Source: Lates calcarifer (Eukaryota > Chordata > Actinopteri > Centropomidae). Taken from it: DNA of 64,000 nucleotides. Shown piece after piece: positions 24,015 to 39,069 of this stretch (positions are counted from its first letter, which is position 1; each line of letters starts with the position of its first letter). The translations under genes were made by a program, and so were the position numbers. The notes beneath the pieces are model-generated. The model worked only from the letters and a program-made list of their open reading frames with translations, had not been told where the DNA came from and did not search any database. The DNA lies in the NCBI RefSeq assembly GCF_001640805.2, contig NC_066833.1:7272814-7336813 (forward strand), written 5' to 3'.

Positions 24015-27000
24015 TACACAGACAGTTGGTTACATGGATGACTGAACTCGCTTTACTTATGAATTCACTCTCTCCTGTGAAAGCCACGGAGGCAGAAGAG
24101 TAGCAGATGACATCCTCTGCTCTCCACTCGTGGCCCTAAATTATTATATCAAACTCTGTCAGGCACACAATTCAAAGATAAATCTGAGGCTAAATTACAA
24201 CAGGAAGTTTTTCTTTCTTTGTGCTGAATGTGTCAATTGCATTGGAACCTAATTTTCCCACTCTGTGCCTTTTATTGGCAGCATCTGCAGGGCTTCAAAT
24301 TGATTTTTTGAAAACAATGGAGCCTGAGCATTTTGGGAGGTGAGAGAAACCTGCAGGGTGACAGAAAGTTTCTGAATTGAACACATTTGGACATTCTCCA
24401 CTGACAAAAATAAGAAATACAAAAGAAATATTTAAATGGTGTCATCCTGGGGGTGACCCCGATAGCCAAACGGTTAGGGTGCATACCACACAGGCCTTGG
24501 CACCCTGAGCAGCGAGTCCCCAGCTCAACTGCCGAATTGGCCGGGACCTTGCATGTCATTTCCCTGCTCTCTCTCCCTGCATTTCCTATCTCTCTTCACT
24601 GTTTTATCTAAGGCCAAAAAAATAATTGAAAAAATTGTGTCATCCTAACCCCATGACACTAAATTGGCAAAAACTGTTACAGAAAACAAATGAAAGAATG
24701 CATTCATATTTAGAAAATATTAATACAGAAGTGGGTATTTCATCACATATTGTTCCCCATTTGTACACAAGCCGTAAACCCGTCTTACCTGTACAGTAAA
24801 AGGTGAGGAAGAAGAGGAGCAGGCCAGTGACCAGGTTCCCCAAGAAAGTGACCACTCCACAGGTGATGCCTTCAGGGACTGGATAAACTGTCTCGATAAA
24901 AAGCTCAAAGAAAATTGGCACACTGCTGTTGATAAAAATGCCCACTAGGATGCAAGAAGTGTACAGGATGGCTGTGAAAAGGCAAAAGCAACAGTGGAAC
25001 AACAATAAGTTACAGTTTAACTGGGAACTTCAGCAGTGATGATTTATGCCATCTTCTAAAGCTTTCTACTGTAGCACTAAGATTTATGACAAACCCTCAT
25101 CCTGAAATATTGTGAGTGTTTTAATGGAAAATGGGCAGTTTGCAACCCAAATAATATGTAAACTCTCCCCCAAGTCCTTCTCCTGGTCTGGAATGTCACA
25201 TAATTAATTGCATTTGGCAGGTTTGTGTGTTTCTGGGTTCCTGAGTGTGTGCAGACAGTACATGGGCCTGAAATTAATTATAATTTTTTATACTTGTGTC
25301 AATATGGATACTTGAGTATCACCAACAATAACAGTCAGTCCTTTTTCGATGCCTTACTCAGACAGAATTTTTTTTCCAATAAAGACCTTTTTCAATGCAT
25401 CAAAAGAGGGCAGACTTTCTATATGTAAAAAGCAGCTGTATAAGAACATTAACAGAATATGGTCAAAGTTTTTGTTGTCTGTAACATTTAAATCAAAGAA
25501 TGTATAAACAAGGTTACAAGTCTCACAATCTTTTGGTACTGAAGTGTTGAGGTTTGATACCCAGCACTACTTGTAACACTCCAAAAGGAGGAACTTTCCT
25601 TTTTTTGATAACAATGGAGTGTCATGAGACGGTTTTGATTACACTGTGTCAGCAATTAAATTTGATTTCAATTCCTTTTGTAAGTTATTGCTCTTTTTAG
25701 TTTACTTGCAGATTCAGCATCAAAATATAACTTATTTCTACAATATATTAAAAATCCAATTTCTTATTCTTTTGCCAAAATGCATAGTTGTTCACATAGT
25801 TAACAGCTTGGCTCATTGGTTTCTCAGCCATGACGAGAATGTAGCTGGTTTAATTTGTGTGCACTTCTTGAACTGGAAAAAAAACAGTAGTATTTTATGT
25901 TTAATAGTACATTTCTAATTTTTAATTTAAAATCATAATGTGCTGAATGGTTAAATCTAATTCGCACAATTGACCTCAGAGGAGGTTGTCTTTTGCAGAG
26001 TTTTGTGTAATATAGGTTTATTGCTACAACATACAGCATTTTAATGTCAAACTGTGTGTGTGTGAGTGTACATGTTTGCATTTGCGGTCACTACGTTTGG
26101 CTATCTCAGGTTCTAGTCTCAGCTGCAGTTCTCTGGCCAGGGCCAAAAGTAATACGTATGAATGTATATTAGAGTGGATGTGCGGAGAGATTAAGCCATC
26201 ACCTCTGGAGCATCACAGCACCCTCCATCTCCCTTATCACAGCAGATTGGTCCAAATGAGCTCCCCATTAGCCTGCACGTCCTTTTAATCACAGTGCCTC
26301 TGAGGGCTCTTGCGTGCTCGCCTGCCTGCCTGCCTGCCTGTGACAAGGTACCCAGGCGGCACTCATGCAGCCATCAAAGGCAGCCTTCTCCTCTGCTTGT
26401 CTTTATTCAAACCTAATGAAGCACTGATATCAAGCCTTAAGAGCACATCCAACCGCTGCGCTTTTCCCCACACGTTATTGAATTAGGCTATCTGCTGCTA
26501 GTTCCCAGAGGGTGTTAAAAGATGCCTTGAAGGAGGGAGATATGCAATGAGCACAGCAGCAGAGAAATGTGGAATGAACCTCAAAACGATGTTTTTTCTA
26601 GAAATTATGTTGGGGTCATATTACAATCAAGGATTAAACATCTATGCATTTAGGCCTGCAACTAAGAATTAGATAATAATAATAATAATGATTGTAATAA
26701 TTATAAACAGTCCTTAACTCAAGTATCAAGTATGCCCAGTTTTACTTATGGCCATTTTCTGATGGCTAGTAAAGTGTGTAACAGCGTTCCAACCGTGTGT
26801 AAAATCCTTACAGCTAAAAGCACGTGAGTGTGTCACTAAAAACTGATGGAGAGTTACCGACCAATGACATTTCCATCTGCTGACCTTTGTTGCATGCCAT
26901 TCCTCATCACTCTCTGCCCTAATTTCCTATCATCTCTCTACTGTCAGCTTTTTGGCAAATACATCCAAAAAATGGGAAAGCTGATAAGTCTAGTGTATCT

Positions 27001-30000
27001 GAGGACCTTCTTATATTTGGACCAATGTATATTTGGTCTTGTGTCTGTCAACACTCATTGCTGCTTTGAATAATGTTTAGTTAATTTTAGGATGTCACTG
27101 ACTTTAGATAGGATCATTGCAAAAACAGAAACACACAACAAAGTCTAACAGGCCTCACTGAAAACTTATATGCATTTTTTTTCCAGATCAGTTGTTAACA
27201 GAAACTGCAGATTACACTGCTCTGTGCGTGTGCTACTGACCATCCCACACCGGGATAATGAGAGGTTTTGGCAGAATTTGCTGCAGTATCATACCACCCT
27301 CTTGTATGATGCCAGGTGGAAGAACAAGGTCTGAGCCATGGGTAGAATGAGTGGCTTTGAGTGACATGCTGGTATGCTTATTGGTTTGCAGCGTTTCCCC
27401 TAGAATGACTGTGATGGGAGGGTGGGGGATTACCAGGAGCTCTGGAGCTCCTCTGCTCCTGTGTGTGGACGCATATGTGGAGACGCATGTGAGAACAGGA
27501 AGCAGGGAGAGAAATGCAAACGTAAATTATCTTTACATTTTTAAACACTAAAAAACACTTGATGTCTTTGTTGTCTTGGGGAAACACTGGGTTTGGCTTA
27601 GAGAAAGGCAACTAAGTCCACTAATGTCCCTTATGGGTTCATCACTGACATCTACTGATGGATTGGTGCTGCTGCATATGTGCAAAATATACAGTGCAGT
27701 CTGTAAGTTTTTGAAAAGTGACAGGTATTGTTTAATCTGAGGACTGGGAGGGTCCCAGTTAAGTTAGTATCTAATGTATCACTAAATGAAACCACGCACT
27801 AACTTTCCAAATATTTTATGAGGGATTAACTGCACTGAACAAGTATGTTAGACCTTAAAGATACACATAATGTGTTTTGGTAAGAAGCACTGACTGTAAA
27901 CTGTGTTGGTACCTTTAAATAAGGTGACTTTAACTCATTTTGTGTTTAATTTTTGGTTCCTTAAAATTTGGGGACTGTGCATAAAAACAGCTCTAACACT
28001 TCTCATTTGATACTGAACACCACTATGTTAAAGCTGTCAGCATTTAAATCTTATAATCACTATTATTGTACAGAATACAACAAAATTAGGAACACTCTTC
28101 CTGATTGGTGCATTAAAAAAGAGACACAAGGAAACAACCTCAGCAATGACAGCCAATGACACAGGTTCTAAAATAATAAGTAAAATAAATAAATAAATGT
28201 AATTATTGCACAATATTCATTAGATAATGCCCTGGAAAGACAGTGATCCCTTACATGCAATGTGTTGTCTTTCTAGTCTTTCTAGGGCAATACCAGTGGA
28301 ATCTACTGCAATAATTACATTTATTCTAGTACAATAATTAGCGGGGGTAATGCTCCTAAATTTGTTGTATTCTGTGCAATTACAATAAAAGCTTTCTCTT
28401 CTACTCTATTCAATGAGAAGGACTCCAGAGCCAACACAAACACTTACATGCTGGTCTAAATGTATGGAAATGGAAACGCAATACAGAGCCTCTGGCAGAT
28501 CTATCTGAGCAAGAGCACTGAGCTGCCCACTGAATTCATTTTGGCTCTGGGTTGTATCAGAGCCTCTAAACTGTGCCACCCATGTGCAGTGTCACCTTGA
28601 CAGTGATGCTGTTATAGACTCACCTGCAGTGGAGGGCAGGTGAGTGACTCTGCTCAGACAGGTGAGTGTGAACCAAGTAGAGGACAGTGAGGCTCCAGCT
28701 AGCATCAGCACCAGGATCAGCTTCAGCATCCCCCGAATAGAGTCTGCAAACCTGGGGGTGGATAAGGGGGGAGAAAGGAGGAATAAAAACACAGAGACAA
28801 TGTACAATAAATTCAAGATACTGATCTCAAAAATACCAGGACAAAAAAGCAGACAGGATTACTGAAGTGAGTAATGGCAGCTGCTTTAGAAACAAGAGGC
28901 ATCCTTCATAAAAACAATAAGCAGCTATGCAATTTCTAAATGTCTGCTTCTTCCATGGCTTGTGTCATAATCTATTACTGGAGACATGCATTGTTTCAGA
29001 GAATGGCTAGATCATTTCCTTCTCCCACTTATTTCTGAGTGTGTCAGTTGTACTTGTCATTACACAAGCAGACACTCTTCCAAGAGTTGATTCAATTTGT
29101 CTCACCAGCTAAACAGACAGACTTAAGATGTGCATTGCATTATATTGTACAAGACAAGCCATCCGGCCATTCTCAAATTCTCTTGAGCATTGTGATCTCT
29201 CTTCATACCCCTCTCTAAACCCTCATAGTTCATTAACTCTTCTCCGCTCCTCTGGGTATGCATATGTATGCTTGTGAAAAGATTAGATGGAACTACACAA
29301 GCCCATAGCAAAGACAGACACTAATTACTTTTGTTTTGTTGCTCACATACAAGATGCTTGAGAAAAGAGGGCTGAACAATGAACTTAATGCAAGAATAAA
29401 AAGAAGTGCTGGAAATGGCTGACTAGTTCAGCTAGGTTGCAAAATTCTGTCAGTATGCTGAGGGCCAAGGGATGAGAGAAATCATCCTTTGGGCAGATAA
29501 TAAGAACATCTTCACTCAGAATGTTCTGGGGTGGCATTTTTCGATGACATTAATGTCTCCTTGGATTTCATGAGCTAATAGATAATTTGGAGCAGGCCAA
29601 GGGGGATTACATGATGAATCCTATCTTTTCCAATAAACAGATCTCAAGCAATCATATTTCAGTTTTTAAAAATGAGATGGTTGCACTGGAAAAGGAGTTT
29701 TCCCAATGCACAGAGATGTCTGGTTTCTCTGCCCAGAGCTACATCCCTCAAATCTGCATCACCCATCTGCCACTGACTGGCTCACATCCACAACCCTTCA
29801 ACCTCCCCTGGTGCCATACAAGGACAAAATCTTTAGCCTGCACCCAGCTAACCCCTCATCTCTTTGCACAGAGGATCACAGGTTATTTCTCTGTATCAAT
29901 TCCAATCCATTCTCTAGGCAGAAACATCATAAGTAGCTTATTTTGTGTACTCAATCTCTGATGGTCCCTGAGTCCATTTGATAAAGGGCTTGATCCTTGA

Positions 30001-33000
30001 TTGCCAAGATAAATAAGGTGAGGCACAGTTTGAATTAAACTAGTAAAACTGAGCAGAGCTTGGGTGTTGAAAACCACTAGCATACAGTTAACCAACAAAA
30101 CTAAACATCCTATCATTGGATGTTCTGTCCCTAATATGTCCCTAATATTCAGTTTTCTTACTGTCTACAAATTCTACAAAGATCAAACCCAACAGTCAAT
30201 GCCACTAACAATTAATGCCTGTGTAGTCAGAGCCTGGTACTATATACCTTTGTGCCACAGAACTCAGTTGTGGTCCCAAAACAATTCAAAACACATCAGT
30301 GAGCCACACTGTTGCAATGTTCCTTAATTACAATAAGCATGGCCAGAAGTTATCCCACATTCACTAACTATATGTCAGCAATTTTGAAGGATTTACTGTA
30401 TATACTTAGTAGAAACAGAAGAGCCAGCCACAAACATGAAATACTTTGTTGGTTTTAGTGTTTTCAGAGAATTTATTGACAAGAAAAAGACTGAATAATG
30501 ATATTGAACAGGAAAATACTTACCAAGTAATGTAATTCAGAGCTCTATTACACTACTCAGTGAGTAAAGAGGGCCATGTCATCTCATGAGTCTGACAGAA
30601 TTAAAAGCCTATCTTTTACATTCCTCTAACAGGATGAATTGGCCATAAAGATAGCATAATTTAAGTCATGTAGATTCAGATTCCATTTTCTGCTCTCCCA
30701 GTGCCTGCAGGAAATGATGAAATACCATCAGTATGATATTATTATTTGGGCCTGTCTATTTTTTCAGTGAGGAACATTGAGTAAATAACAGATGTAGATG
30801 GTGGAGTAATGCCACTTAAAATGTGAAACTGCAACACAAAAAGCATTTAAAAAGGGGCAATTTTCTGCCCCTTGTGGCAAACTGTGCTCAGCATTGGTAT
30901 GGTACTGTGCTAGCTGGGGGGAGAAGGACAGGTAGTGGTATGGAATAAGTCACATCTCAACATTAATATCTTAAGGGCTGCTAGTGGGTGAGGCTAGGGA
31001 CACAGACTGCTCTCTGCTCAGTTCATTACCACAGGCTTTCCAGGGAATGTATCTAATGCTGCCATGTTGCAGCAAGTTGATGAAGAAGGAGAAGGAAAGA
31101 GCAAAGACAGGCAGCATTAAGAGAGCAAAGAGAGAAGGAAAAAATTAAAGACACGGTCTAATTTCCTTCTGTTTCTGCTGTTTTAAAACAGTGGTCTAAT
31201 TAAAGGACCCCAGTCAGATTGTATCTAGGGGCTCATTTCCCAACAGACACCACAATCAAAGAGGAGACGCAAGGGAAAAAAGCCATCAGCCTGGTGACTG
31301 ATGATACTAAATGAGAACGTCTGCTTCCTTTTTTGCATGGCCCAGGAACAGCAGCCACAAATCACAAGAGGTCAATGCCTCAATTATGCTCTACCATAGC
31401 ACAGCATTATCACACAGATATAGATGGACAATAAATAGGTGTACGGTTAAATGATAATGAAATATCTGACTTTTAAATTCTGAGATAGTAATGATTGAAT
31501 CATCGTGATGTAACTAGTTTAGAAATACAAAATATATTATAAGACTATATCCAATCTAGGTCAAATAAATCTATAATTAATTTCATTTTTTTACCTAATT
31601 ACCAGTTTTACATAATTTCAACCAACTACAATATAAAAAACAATGTGTTGGCTCAACAAAAATTTTTTAAGGCAATAGTTTCCATCCATCCTTTTTAAAT
31701 TTCCACCGAAATTATCTTAATACAGCCAACTACATTGAGTTAGGGGGATTAGCTTTTCCTTTACAATTAGAAGTATTTTTAATTCAGACTCACTCAAGAA
31801 TTATTAAAATAAACACACAAGTTTTTAAGTTGATCACTCATTAAAATTAAGTTGTTCCAACCACTTTTTCCACTTGACTCAAAATCTTGCTAAAGACATG
31901 GCAGAGGTTGCCTGCCATGACCATGGTGTAGTGTGTAATGTTTTAGCAATGTTGTGAAGGTTTCAAATTTACACATTTTGCAGCTGTAGCCCATTTTTTT
32001 GGGCCAATTTCACAAAACACGAATCAGCATAGATACATGTAGGCCTGGGTGATCTAACAGAATCACATATGCAAAAATGTAATCATTTAATCATTTTACT
32101 CCCCACAACACAAATGAAAAGACCTGAGCAGAAATGTAACTTCATCATTCTTACCCATCGCTGTGCTAAAGGGTATGATGGCCACATTATACTGCTAAGT
32201 ACTTCTAGTGCTAGCTATGTGTAGTAAACAACATATTCCATCAACTGTATTAGTTGCTGCAGCTTTTTACATGAGTCCACTATTGGTCATATCACAATTG
32301 AGAATATGCCCAAATCCATTGCTTTAGTGGAATTCATTTATAAATGAAATGGTACTCACAGTGAAAATATATGTTCAGCTTACAGATCCTCTAATACATG
32401 GTCTTAACTGTCTGTCTGTTTTTCCATGCATGATAAGAAAGTCGAGGAGGAGACTTAAAATCCTGAACCAAGGTGGAGAAATATTAAGTTGTCAAGCCAT
32501 TTTTTAGTCAAGTTACCACAACTTAAAACTTGTTTCAAATAAATTGATGCAGCAATTTGAATTTAAATTACACACAACTTGACAGTTGATATAATTACCA
32601 ACATTATCGTTTCAACACAACTTATCAAAATATGGTTTGCAAAGTCTAAATCAATAAATTAGAATTTTTATGTTTTTAATTAAGTGGTCGTAAAAGGTCC
32701 CCTGAATTACTTTTTAGAGTATGCAGAAAATACCCCAAGTTTACCTACGTAACACTCCACAAAACCAACATTACAAAGTTCTTCACATAAAACAGACAAC
32801 AATAGCCCAAACACTATGTTGAAAAAAAAAAATCAACAAAGCAAAATACCAATAAAAACTTCAGGAGATAAAAATGTGAGATAACTTTTGTGCTTTAGAG
32901 GCTAAATTTACACTAAATGGTAAAACGCAATAGGGAACCATTTCTATGGTTGCTACCCCATGAACACACCTCACAGGCATGATCAGTATAAGAAGTTCAA

Positions 33001-36000
33001 ACCTGACCTGTACCTGTGATGTTTAGCATTTTGTGACATGTGACACTGATATGTGGCCAATTGTTATAGCTGAATTTCATTTAACTATCAAATGTTCCAC
33101 CAAAGAGAGACTAATCAATCCCTCCAACAACTCAGAGTCTATGTAATCAACACCAATAATTCAACAGCTCTGTTTACATTCTCATCTCGTGCTGCAAACA
33201 GCTTCATTGATTGAACAGTTGGAGTTATGGGCTAATTTCCCTGATTACAACTTAAGGAAAACTGTGGGTTTGCCTGGAAGTGCTGATTGGGCCTCAGCCT
33301 GCAATAAACATATATCCATCAGAGCAGGAATGAATCCCTTGCTTTTGCAGACTCCACACTTTGCCGTCGTGGTGTGGTTTCCTATTCATCAAGGGAGGTG
33401 AAGTGGCAGATGCATTAGCATCTATTCCGCTCACTCTATCATAGTGTTGGTGGATTCAGATCATATATTAAAAGAGCATAGATTAGATGAGGGGAGCGAG
33501 AGAGAGGCCCCCTCCTTTTACTCAAGTCAACCCTCAACTGTTCTTTACAAGAGATTTATTAATTATTAAAAGGTTAGAAACAGTACAGTGCTTCATAAAG
33601 TCAGGGAAATGACTGAATTACAATATGTACACATACCAAGTGACCACAGCTATTCCACAGTGAGGAAGATTCAACAGGTACCAGTTCCTAATTTTGTTAT
33701 TCAGGTAGAAGAGGCAAGGCTATTGCACAGAACTTGAACTGATTATTTCCACAATTTATGAATCAGCGGACATTTTGCTCCATCTTTTGTATTATTTTAC
33801 ATCAGATGCACATTCAGTCATTGAACAGGTGGTTTTGGCAGTCAGCCTTCATGTTTGTATTAAGGTGTAGATGTGTTGGACTTGTGCTGTTACCATCTAA
33901 TTGCATGCTTTTCCCCCAAGTTTTTTATTTATTTATTAATTTTTTACTTCTAATGATAGACCATATTTAAGTCAGTTCATCTGCTTAACCTTCAGCTCTA
34001 TCTAGGCCAGTGGTTCCCAGCTTTCCATAACCCCCTTCTATTGTCTATGTGCAACCAATCACTACCCAATGAATTTAAGTGAGATTTTTTTCCATTAATC
34101 ATCTCCTGACCCCTCCAATTTATCTTACAAGTCTTTTGTGGGTCCTGAGCTAGAGGCTGAGAACCACTGACCTACACCACTTCATTATGTATTTGCTACT
34201 GTAAATACATGTTTCTTAACTCCAATGTATATTTTCAGTCTTATGTAACTGAAAAACTAAAGTAAAAGAATTTCCTCTCAAGCAGATAGGAGTTGTAACA
34301 TTCCTCTATATTGTGATTATCAGACTGAATCGCCATTTTGTTTTAACTTAAAAGAGAAAATTAGGAGAGGTGTGTAGCAACCAATAATGTAATACCTGCC
34401 AATAACGTAATATTTTTGTCCATTTCAAATGTAATAAAGCCAATAACGTAATAACATTTTGCCAATAATGTAATAAGTACGTTATTGGCCGGTTATTACG
34501 TTATTGGCCTAGCATTAAAAAAATCCCTTGAAAATGCAATAAATGCAGCCGATAGCATAATAATACATAAATAGGACTGCATTTCTTGGAAATAAAAGAT
34601 TTTTTGAAGATCTTTTACACATCAGCAGTCTAAATATGCAGGACTTTCTTGGCCAATCTTCCCGAACAGCTTCATGTTCACCTTAAAGTCAAATTCAGTG
34701 GTCACAAAGTGAGACAGTTACATTATAAAAAAGTTGAGGTATAGCTTACCTAGCCATTGCCACTCCAAACACACACCCACCGACAGTTGACCAAAAACCA
34801 ATCCAACCTGCATCTACCTGTGTGAAGAAAAGATAACAGGATGGTGAATTAAAAAGTTGAGAAGAGCAGATTATTCAACATAGCAATCCATGACTGTGAG
34901 GACAGAAAGCAAGCACTAAGTTTCTGAAGTCTGCTGAGGCCTGTCAGTCAGTGTGTCTGGTAAACTGCCAGGCCGCATTGCTTTTTTAACAGTTATGTGT
35001 GTGTATGTAAGATTGTTGTCCTTTACTATTCATCCTGATGAAGGCCAACACATACACTTGGCCTTAAAGTAAAGAGAAACAATGTTATGGCCAATGGACT
35101 GCAGCAGAATCAATATGAGGTAGCACATGTACACGCGTGCACACACTCGCACACACAAAACCAATCAGTGTGTGGCACCCAGGCAAGAACGTCTCCAAGT
35201 GCCAATGAAGGTGTTTGGTTCCCATCAATCTCCCTGAGGCAATAACTCACATTCAACCAAATTCACCCAGATGGAGGATGAGACAGCAAGGGAGCAGAAT
35301 CTTAAGTAGGATCTGATGCTTTTTGCTTAATCATGCTCTACAACAACCTGTCAGGAAAGTCTATAATGAAGAAAAGTGGACTATCAAAGTTATTAAATGC
35401 AAAATGTATTCTGCTTGAGTAAGTGATGAATGCCAAAATGTCATTATATTTGATCAAAATTGCACTCCTCTGAGTGTTCTATGTGGGCCAGCCATTTATT
35501 ATTCGTTAAATACTCATTGGAAAGACATGCATGGCCCGAGGTAAGGTGAACTGCACCTCCCCCAGTAAATGACGCAATCAAAATATTTGATTCACTAACA
35601 TTTTAAACACCCACAACCCTGTGGCACCTACAACTGCTGCTTATTATCTATGTAGGCTGTGCTGCACCAATGGGTTTCTAAGGTGTATAATGTCACATCA
35701 GTTTGTGCAATTTAGGAAGCTAAACAAATTGCTTGCCAAACCATTTCAATTCTGATTATGTAAATTACTATGTTTCATGTGCGAGTGGAACATTAATTAA
35801 CTGCAATATTCTTAGTGCCTTGGAACTCTAAAAAAAAGTACAATTTGAAGCTTTATCATGTCTGGTATATTGCAATTGTGTCAATAAACTGGAGATGACT
35901 ACTGATAACTACCAGGTCTTCAGGTCCTTGACACATCAACATGTTTGTTTTCCTTATTTTTTCTTTTAGTCTCTTGTAGTAAACCATTTAGCCAATAATC

Positions 36001-39000
36001 AAAGACCTTAGCCTTAGCTTTAGGTCGGCATGGTATTCCAACTCCAAGTCACTTCATGTAATACCAGAAGATTCACAAAACAGTCTTTAATAGCAAGGAA
36101 GTGTTCTGGGGGGATCTGAGGACAGAACATGCATTCTGAGTTAAACAGTGCTGTGGAACTTTGCAAGTGTCCTTGTAAGGGATTAAAAACAGCAATCAAA
36201 CTAAAAAGAAGCAGGACACTTTGGATCAGCCTTTTAGTTTTGTGCATTCTAAATGGCTTGTCTCCATTTTGGGAACAATTACAGATGACTGATGTATGGT
36301 ACCGTTTCCTGAGTAATACTCATTATGCTGATGTTAAGCTCTGTGCTCAATCCTTCCATCTGCAGGTCTAGAACATTTCCCCCTGTAGACCTCACACAGC
36401 AGACATTCAAACCCCAGGAGTGCAGTGCTTTTTAAGCTCCTTTACTATCCCAATTCCACATCAGATCCAAATCGAGAACTATACACCTTATCGTTCAGAC
36501 CAAAATCCTTTTGTGTTTGAATGATTCTTGACCTGGTCTCACCTTATTCCCATCTCCTACCCAATTCTAATACAGTCACAGTAACATACAAGCCACAACT
36601 CAAATCTTGTTACATTGACTGGACTGGGTTTGTTAACTCCTAACTCCAATTATCTTGTTTTGATGTCTGAAACTTATACATAAATGCAGATAATTTTAAG
36701 GTTCACTTATTTTTTCTTGCCATGGTACTGGGCTACATGATATTGGAAAAAACTGACATTGCGATTTTTTATTTTTTTTGTAATACATATTGCGATATTT
36801 AAAAATTCAAGAATTCTCACCAGATGACTTGAATTACGTTGATTCACCAAGGTCAATGATCTAATTAGTAAACATCTTTTAAACAAAAATCTAAAAAGAG
36901 CAGCTGCATCAGCCCCCCAAGTGGTTCACAAAAATACAACATAAAAATCTCTTTGTAAAACAGCAGCAAAGTAGTAAACATCTTTTAAACATATAAATGA
37001 ATAAACAAAAATATTTTAAAAAAATAAGAGCAGCGGTATCAACACTCAGAGTGGTTTACAAAAATGTAACAATTAAATAAAAATCTCTTTTTGTAAAACA
37101 GCAGCAAAGTAGTTCAAACAAGAGTGGACCATGTTTTTAAACCCCTCTTTTGCAACTGTGTAAATTGGTACCATGTCTTTTGCGAGGTGAAAAGTTATGG
37201 CATCTGCAATCTCTCTATGCTGTTTTGACTGTTTGTTGTATGGTGTCACAGTAGCAAAGGCATACGGAACGTTTTTTTTGTGTGTGTGTGTCGTAATGTT
37301 AGTTTGAGTTCTTGCTTTGCACTCATCATATAGCGCTCTGTGATGGTGACTCAGGTGACCAGAAAGATTTGTTGTGTTACCTTGTGTTGTGGCAACAACG
37401 GCAAGGCACTGTCGGCACAGTGCGTCCTTTTGGTCTACATCATCTATTATGTATCCAAAATATTTTGGATGTTGACCTTCTTTTGGGGACTAAATCGTCC
37501 TTCACAGTGTCTCCCTCTTGTTTATCGCTCATCTTTGGCGTGGTGTGTGAGGGACAGCATGTGCATAGGGGGAGGGGCTGACTGTGAGCTGACTGCTCAG
37601 AGAGAGTGTGTGTGTGAGAGAGAGAGAGCAGAGCAAGGAGCCGGTTCAGAGATGCTCTTCAGAAGCAAAACAAAAGTTGACAAAAAATCGCAATGACGAT
37701 GCTCAAGCCTCAGGTTTACCTAGTCTCAGGTAAACCTTTTGGGAGCCACTTGGGTTCAAATTGGTCAAGCCATTCCTCCTAGTCACACCCTCTAGGTTTC
37801 TCTGACATTGGACATTTGAGCATTGCCTTCACCAAACTGTGAAATCTCTTGGTGGGGCCCTTTCAAAGATCCTACAGAGAAACTTCAAGGAGGAGGACCA
37901 GGTAGGGCCACTTCTTGGATGTACCGTATCAACATGAAATGTATATCCTCCAAAAGTGGCTGGATCTGTACCCTATACTATCCTGCCCTTTCTTCACCTA
38001 GAGTCCATCCCTGCTGTTAACATTCAAAACTAAATGTCAATCAAAAGATTCAGGGCTGAGGAGGTGGTATAGGGTGCAGCATTTGACTATATGTTACATT
38101 CCCCGAGGAATTAAAACACTATAACACTGTAACACTGTAACACTATACCACTCAGCTAGCTTCACCCAGGATACACCTAAATATGCATTTTTCAGTCATT
38201 TTCAAGAAAGGGAAGGAGTTAAACCCACCTCAGGGTTTCAGAGTCCCTTCAGAATCCCATGGGTGATGTTACAGATGCTCTTCATATGTCTAACTCATAG
38301 TATGCTTAGACTGTTGTGTAATTTCTATGTTGATCATATTTATGATGCCACAAACATGAAAACTTTGAAATCCATGCTAATGTGCCTTAAGAAAGCCCAA
38401 CAAGTAGACAGCCTCAAGTTAATACAGTTTCAGCCTGCAAAGTTTCATGGCCTGGTTTCAGTCAGACCACTACATCACTTCCTGCTACACCATTTGTCAG
38501 TCAGCTGATCCCTGTGTGTCTCTGCCCCTCTGCCTTTCATTTAATGAATCAATCCTTGCAAGTTGTTTCTGGGTCATATTTAGTAAATTCCTGTCTTTTG
38601 GTCACAGCATGACAGCTGTGACTATGGGGCATGACAGCTGTGACCAAAGAGTTAGTTTGCTGCTGGAACAGTTCTTGTCATCTGTAGTGCATGTTTCTTT
38701 TTGCCTTGATGTCAATCAGGACATTTCACTACTACAGATGTATTAGGGCCCTTAGCTGTGAAATGGGTGTAAGTTTGTTTTTCCAGTCCAGTTTTAGAAA
38801 GTAGACAGCAGCATCTGTCTCATTTGATGTCACCCCTCAATCAGACATTGTGGCTAGCTGAGAAAACAGATGACAGAAGTGACTATATCTTTGGCGAAGA
38901 ACCCGAAGGAAACAGCTAAAATAAAAATATTGACAAAGATGAACTCAGGGTAGAGAAGAGAGAAAAGACATGACAGCATGCAGCATCAGACCTGTTGCTG

Positions 39001-39021
39001 TGAGAGGGAGAAGAGATGGAT

Positions 39022-39069
<48 letters not shown>

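Larger units (their letters stand above)
15715..24788 (-). other. slc49a4: slc49a4 intron 8
   Basis: 9.1 kb. Holds the Tc1 relic (15795-16140), a PIF-like element (19147-19848), a telomere-like stretch (20833-20860), a SINE with target-site duplication (24449-24636) and many microsatellites. The remainder shows no gene. Confidence 0.9.
28752..34749 (-). other. slc49a4: slc49a4 intron 6
   Basis: 6.0 kb. Contains the hAT MITE at 34008-34169 and the motif array at 34381-34507. The stretch 31600-32720 is strongly AT-rich with many CAACTT/AAGTTG words and may be a decayed MITE, but I could not define ends. Confidence 0.9.

Noticed and set aside
23888..24103. Open frame over the CT/CA tract
   Set aside because: Translation is largely SLSLSL and THTHTH from the microsatellite.
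24640..25005. 121-codon minus-strand frame as a single-exon gene
   Set aside because: It is slc49a4 exon 8 (24971-24789) over-read into both introns.
29587..29961. 124-codon plus-strand frame in intron 6
   Set aside because: The longest frame in that intron but composition is ordinary intron sequence, with overlapping frames on both strands and no domain signature.
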